From Acidimicrobiales bacterium (GTDB taxonomy: Bacteria; Actinomycetota; Acidimicrobiia; Acidimicrobiales; JANYDT01), in the NCBI GenBank assembly GCA_025358985.1, contig JANYHQ010000324.1:1-8162 (forward strand): a DNA stretch of 8,162 nt. The letters run 5' to 3'. The first letter of the stretch is position 1; each line of letters begins with the position of its first letter. The notes under the pieces were generated by a model. It had not been told where the DNA came from. It searched no databases and saw only the letters and a program-made list of their open reading frames with translations. A program made the position numbers and the translations under genes. Shown piece by piece: positions 6,128-8,162 of the stretch.

Positions 6128-6352
6128 CTGCCAAAGCCCAAGGAAGACGCGATCGTGCTTGAAGGCACGGTCGTTGAGCCACTCCCGAATGCCATGTTCA
6201 GGGTGGAACTGGAAAACGGCCACAAGGTTTTGGCCCACATCTCCGGAAAGATGCGAATGCACTACATCCGCATCCTTCCCGGAGACAAGGTCCAAGTCGA
6301 GCTCACCCCGTACGACCTCAGCCGAGGTCGGATCACCTATCGATACAAGTAG
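6128..6352 (+). CDS. infA: Translation initiation factor IF-1, probable CTG start
   Basis: The product is a 74-residue OB-fold protein that binds the ribosomal A site during initiation together with IF-2 and IF-3. The body, VEPLPNAMFRVELENGHKVL then AHISGKMRMHYIRILPGDKV and SPYD-like TPYDLSRGRITYRYK, is unmistakable IF-1. The frame is closed upstream by TAG at 6071-6073, and no ATG, GTG or TTG occurs between that stop and GTG 6155. Starting at GTG 6155 would give 65 residues and remove the conserved N-terminal PKPKEDAIVLEG strand. Starting at CTG 6128 restores the normal length and fits the GAGGAGGA site. The exact start is therefore inferred, and a base error (A read as C) is an alternative. 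Confidence 0.9.
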   Translation: MPKPKEDAIVLEGTVVEPLPNAMFRVELENGHKVLAHISGKMRMHYIRILPGDKVQVELTPYDLSRGRITYRYK

Positions 6353-6402
6353 CGAGAGAACGTGAACAACTCCGTCAAGAACTTCCGAATCGGGGGCTGC
6401 GC

Positions 6403-6516
6403 ATGAAGGTGCGTCCCAGCGTCAAAGCGATCTGTGAGAAGTGCAAGGTCATCCGCCGCCATGGCCGTGTGATGGTCATATGCACCAATCCTCGTCACAA
6501 GCAGCGGCAGGGTTAG
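6403..6516 (+). CDS. rpmJ: 50S ribosomal protein L36, zinc-binding
   Basis: This gene encodes 37 residues (MKVRPSVKAICEKCKVIRR... ending RHKQRQG), the full length of L36. Zinc ligands are Cys11, Cys14, Cys27 and His32, i.e. the zinc-containing form. L36 is the smallest large-subunit protein and binds domain V/VI of 23S rRNA. It lies 50 nt after infA and 3 nt before rpsM, the usual alpha-operon order. A GGGGG stretch at 6392-6396 is the only candidate Shine-Dalgarno. The gene is too short for most automatic ORF cut-offs. Confidence 0.97.
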   Translation: MKVRPSVKAICEKCKVIRRHGRVMVICTNPRHKQRQG

Positions 6517-6519
6517 GTC

Positions 6520-6900
6520 ATGGCCCGCCTGGCTGGTGTTGACATCCCGCGCGAGAAGCGCGTGGAAATTTCGTTGACGTACATCTTCGGTGTCGGTCGT
6601 ACGACGTCCAGGACGATTCTGTCGTCCACCGGTATCGACCCCAACACTCGGGTACGAGATCTCACCGACGAAGAAGTTAATTTGCTGCGCGCTTACATTG
6701 ATCAGAATGTCAAGGTCGAAGGTGACCTTCGCCGAGACATCTCGCAGGACATCAAGCGCAAGATGGAAATTGGTTGTTATCAGGGCATCCGCCACCGCCG
6801 GGGTCTCCCGGTGCGTGGGCAGCGAACCCACACCAATGCACGTACCCGTAAGGGACCGAAAAAGACAGTGGCCGGCAAGAAGAAGGTTCCGAGGAAGTAG
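6520..6900 (+). CDS. rpsM: 30S ribosomal protein S13
   Basis: This encodes 126 residues, normal for S13. ARLAGVDIPREKRVEISLTYIFGVG opens the protein. The helix-two-turn-helix rRNA-binding region lies in the first half, and the basic tail GIRHRRGLPVRGQRTHTNARTRKGP is the C-terminal signature. S13 is in the 30S head, forms bridges to L5 and contacts P-site tRNA through its tail. It starts 3 nt after rpmJ and ends 2 nt before rpsK, so it is part of one tight operon. Confidence 0.98.
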   Translation: MARLAGVDIPREKRVEISLTYIFGVGRTTSRTILSSTGIDPNTRVRDLTDEEVNLLRAYIDQNVKVEGDLRRDISQDIKRKMEIGCYQGIRHRRGLPVRGQRTHTNARTRKGPKKTVAGKKKVPRK

Positions 6901-6902
6901 CG

Positions 6903-7301
6903 ATGGCAAAGCCGAAGCCGGGCGGTCGCCGTCCACGTAAACGCGAGCGAAAGAACGTCACCTTTGGGTTGGCGCATATCAAGAGCTCGTTCAACAACAC
7001 CATCGTGTCCATCTCCGATGCCGAGGGCAACGTCCTCGCATGGGCGAGTTCGGGCAACGTCGGATTCAAGGGCAGCCGCAAGTCCACTCCGTTCGCCGCT
7101 CAGTTGGCCGCCGAGGCCTGTGGCCGTCGGGCCATGGAGCATGGAGTTCGTCGGGTTGATGTGCTGGTGAAGGGTCCCGGCTCCGGCCGCGAGACCGCCA
7201 TCCGCTCACTGCAGAACGTCGGTATCGAGGTGAACGCCATTCGTGACGTCACCCCGGTGCCCCACAATGGGTGCCGCCCCTCGAAGCGGCGGAGGGTCTA
7301 G
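6903..7301 (+). CDS. rpsK: 30S ribosomal protein S11
   Basis: This encodes 132 residues of the expected length. The core is GLAHIKSSFNNTIVSISDAEGNVLAWASSG (residues ~22-51), then KSTPFAAQLAAEACGRRAMEHG, VLVKGPGSGRETAIRSL and the ending DVTPVPHNGCRPSKRRRV, all diagnostic. S11 sits on the platform of the small subunit near the mRNA exit and interacts with S7. A GAGG Shine-Dalgarno at 6891-6894 lies inside the end of rpsM. The stop is 2 nt before rpsD. Confidence 0.98.
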   Translation: MAKPKPGGRRPRKRERKNVTFGLAHIKSSFNNTIVSISDAEGNVLAWASSGNVGFKGSRKSTPFAAQLAAEACGRRAMEHGVRRVDVLVKGPGSGRETAIRSLQNVGIEVNAIRDVTPVPHNGCRPSKRRRV

Positions 7302-7303
7302 TC

Positions 7304-7927
7304 ATGGCTCGCTACACCGGACCGGTGTGCCGCCTCTGTCGTCGTGAGAAGATGAAACTCTTCCTCAAGGGCGCTAAGTGCGATTCAACCAAATGTCCTA
7401 TCGAGCAGCGTCCGTACCCCCCGGGTGAGCATGGCCGTGGCCGTATTCGCGAATCGGAGTACATGCTGCAGTTGCGTGAGAAGCAGAAGGCTCGCCGTAT
7501 CTACGGTGTATTGGAGAAGCAGTTCCACAACATGTTCGTAGAGGCCGATCGCCAAAGCGGAGTCACCGGTGAAAATCTGCTGCGCATGTTGGAACTACGG
7601 CTCGACAACGTGGCCTTCCGGGCCGGCTGGGGCGCTAGCCGCAGCCAGTCACGACAGCTCGTTCGTCACGGCCACGTATCGGTCAACGGTAAGCGTGTCA
7701 CCATCCCCAGCTATCAGGTGAAGCGGGGCGACATCGTCGAGTTGCGCACCAAGGCCAAGGAGATGATCGTTGTCCAGCACAACATCGACACGCTGGATCG
7801 CTCCACGGTGCCGTGGTTGGACAAGGCCACCGAAGGTAAGTCCGTCACGGTGAGAGACCTCCCGTTGCGTGAGCACATCGATGTGCCCGTGCGCGAATCG
7901 CTCATCGTCGAGCTCTACAACAAGTAG
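7304..7927 (+). CDS. rpsD: 30S ribosomal protein S4, zinc-binding form
   Basis: This encodes 207 residues. The N-terminal domain starts MARYTGPVCRLCRREKMKL and carries Cys9/Cys12 with Cys26/Cys31, i.e. a CxxC-13-CxxxxC zinc site. PIEQRPYPPGEHG follows. The S4 RNA-binding domain spans about residues 94-157 (LDNVAFRAGWGASRSQSRQLVRHGHVSVNG). S4 nucleates 30S assembly on the 5' domain of 16S rRNA and is a known autoregulator of its own operon in several bacteria. The frame is open back to 7271, but ATG 7304 has GGAGGG at 7291-7296 with 7-nt spacing and starts the conserved N-terminus. It is followed by a hairpin and tandem repeats before rpoA. Confidence 0.98.
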   Translation: MARYTGPVCRLCRREKMKLFLKGAKCDSTKCPIEQRPYPPGEHGRGRIRESEYMLQLREKQKARRIYGVLEKQFHNMFVEADRQSGVTGENLLRMLELRLDNVAFRAGWGASRSQSRQLVRHGHVSVNGKRVTIPSYQVKRGDIVELRTKAKEMIVVQHNIDTLDRSTVPWLDKATEGKSVTVRDLPLREHIDVPVRESLIVELYNK

Positions 7928-7935
7928 CCAGTTTT

Positions 7936-7959
7936 CGGCGGGGCGCACGACGCCCCCCG
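7936..7959 (+). terminator. GC-rich hairpin after rpsD without a T tract
   Basis: CGG-C-GGGGCG pairs with CGCCCC-CCG around the loop CACGA: a 6-bp GC core (7940-7945 with 7951-7956), a bulged C at 7939 and a further 3 bp. It starts 9 nt after the rpsD stop. The downstream sequence GCATCTGTCTC has no run of T. It may be a weak or T-less terminator, an attenuator letting part of the transcript into rpoA, a 3'-end stabiliser, or a target for S4 feedback. The choice among these is open. Confidence 0.45.
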
Positions 7960-7980
7960 GCATCTGTCTCACGCCACTAC

Positions 7981-8049
7981 TTCAGAACAACTGCTTCACA
8001 GCAATTGGTTCACAACAACTGCTTCACAACAACTGCTTCACAACACTGC
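7981..8049 (+). repeat. Five tandem 14-nt repeats in the rpoA leader
   Basis: Five head-to-tail units with consensus TTCACAACAACTGC begin at 7981, 7995, 8009, 8023 and 8037. Units 3 and 4 are exact. Unit 1 has G at position 5. Unit 2 has three changes (positions 7, 11 and 14). Unit 5 lacks one A and is 13 nt long. A decayed partial unit (TCAACAA) may follow at 8050. The 14-nt period is not a multiple of three, which argues against coding. The array is clearly poorer in G+C than its neighbours and lies directly upstream of the rpoA Shine-Dalgarno. No mobile-element features accompany it. Confidence 0.9.
7985..8011 (+). promoter_or_regulatory. Imperfect hairpin formed by repeat units 1 and 2
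   Basis: GAACAACTGC (7985-7994) can pair with 8001-8011 (GCAATTGGTTC) around the loop TTCACA. This gives nine Watson-Crick pairs with one mismatch (7991/8004) and one bulged G (8007). The stem is of modest stability. Its interest is that every base by which units 1 and 2 depart from the repeat consensus takes part in a pair. It is a possible RNA element in the rpoA leader; no function is shown. Confidence 0.4.
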
Positions 8050-8069
8050 TCAACAATGAGGGAACAAAC

Positions 8070-8162
8070 ATGCTGATCATCCAGCGGCCATCGGTGGAAG
8101 CGGTGGGCGAGCAGGAGGGAACCCGTCAAAGGTTCTCGGTCTCGCCGCTCGAGCCCGGTTTC
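8070..8162 (+). CDS. rpoA: DNA-directed RNA polymerase subunit alpha, N-terminal part (3' end outside window)
   Basis: The final 93 bases encode 31 residues, MLIIQRPSVEAVGE... ending RFSVSPLEPGF, the recognisable start of the alpha subunit (MLIxQRP...RFxxxPLEPGFG is the family pattern). The alpha N-terminal domain dimerises and scaffolds assembly of beta and beta'. The start has a GAGGG Shine-Dalgarno at 8058-8062 with 7-nt spacing and is preceded by the 14-nt repeats. Position after rpsD is the standard alpha-operon order. The rest of the gene lies beyond the window. Confidence 0.95.
   Translation, partial: MLIIQRPSVEAVGEQEGTRQRFSVSPLEPGF

Noticed and set aside
6155..6352. infA starting at GTG 6155 (65 residues)
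   Set aside because: It omits the conserved N-terminal strand of IF-1 and leaves the strong Shine-Dalgarno at 6116-6123 unused, although a weak AGGAAG lies at 6141-6146.
6009..6365. A + strand open frame starting with an ATGA overlap at the adk stop and running through infA in another frame
   Set aside because: Its Ser/Arg/Cys-rich product has no recognisable domain, it covers the conserved infA frame, and there is no ribosome-binding site; it is a shadow frame.
7981..8049. The 14-nt repeats as a CRISPR array
   Set aside because: Units are directly adjacent with no spacers, far shorter than CRISPR repeats, and no cas genes are present.
8005..8076. A leader peptide across the repeats (TTG 8005) or from ATG 8056 (MREQTC), both ending at TGA 8074-8076
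   Set aside because: Neither has a ribosome-binding site, the 14-nt period shifts frame in each unit, and GAGGG at 8058-8062 fits the rpoA start at 8070 instead.

Overview
The window is an almost purely housekeeping segment: the distal half of the spc ribosomal-protein cluster, the secY-adk-infA junction and the front of the alpha operon, all on the + strand and in the conserved bacterial order: rplN (3' end) - rplX - rplE - rpsN - rpsH - rplF - rplR - rpsE - rpmD - rplO - secY - adk - infA - rpmJ - rpsM - rpsK - rpsD - rpoA (5' end). I see no mobile element, CRISPR array, rRNA, tRNA or accessory gene cluster, and no clear evidence of an undescribed multi-gene system. The interesting signals are small and lie in start codons and intergenic leaders.

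The organism looks like a moderately GC-rich actinobacterium. The grounds are a 61-residue zinc-type S14, a 37-residue L36 ending in RQG, an IF-1 of actinobacterial type, a Cys4 zinc form of adenylate kinase, and frequent 1-4 nt gene overlaps with purine-rich Shine-Dalgarno sites. A deep-branching class such as Acidimicrobiia is a plausible guess from the protein style, but the sequence alone does not prove it. The map gene (methionine aminopeptidase), often found between adk and infA in Actinobacteria, is absent here.

Layout. Bases 1-3827 are ten tightly packed ribosomal protein genes (L14 partial, L24, L5, S14, S8, L6, L18, S5, L30, L15) with gaps of 16 nt or less and several stop/start overlaps. 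This indicates one polycistronic, translationally coupled unit. A 91-nt gap with a perfect GC hairpin and an AT-rich patch precedes secY (3919-5256), which encodes the translocon pore. An 81-nt gap leads to adk (5338-6012). A 115-nt gap then carries a plausible extended -10 promoter and a very strong Shine-Dalgarno in front of infA, whose best start is the rare codon CTG at 6128. After infA come rpmJ, rpsM, rpsK and rpsD.

The 142-nt gap between rpsD and rpoA is the least ordinary part of the window. It holds a GC-rich hairpin without a T tract, followed by five tandem 14-nt repeats (consensus TTCACAACAACTGC). The sequence differences in the first two copies all create base pairs in a second potential hairpin. 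The rpoA Shine-Dalgarno and start follow directly.

Together the genes supply small- and large-subunit ribosomal proteins, an initiation factor, the membrane insertion channel for nascent proteins, an adenylate-balancing enzyme and the RNA polymerase alpha subunit. This is the classic growth-rate-coupled set.
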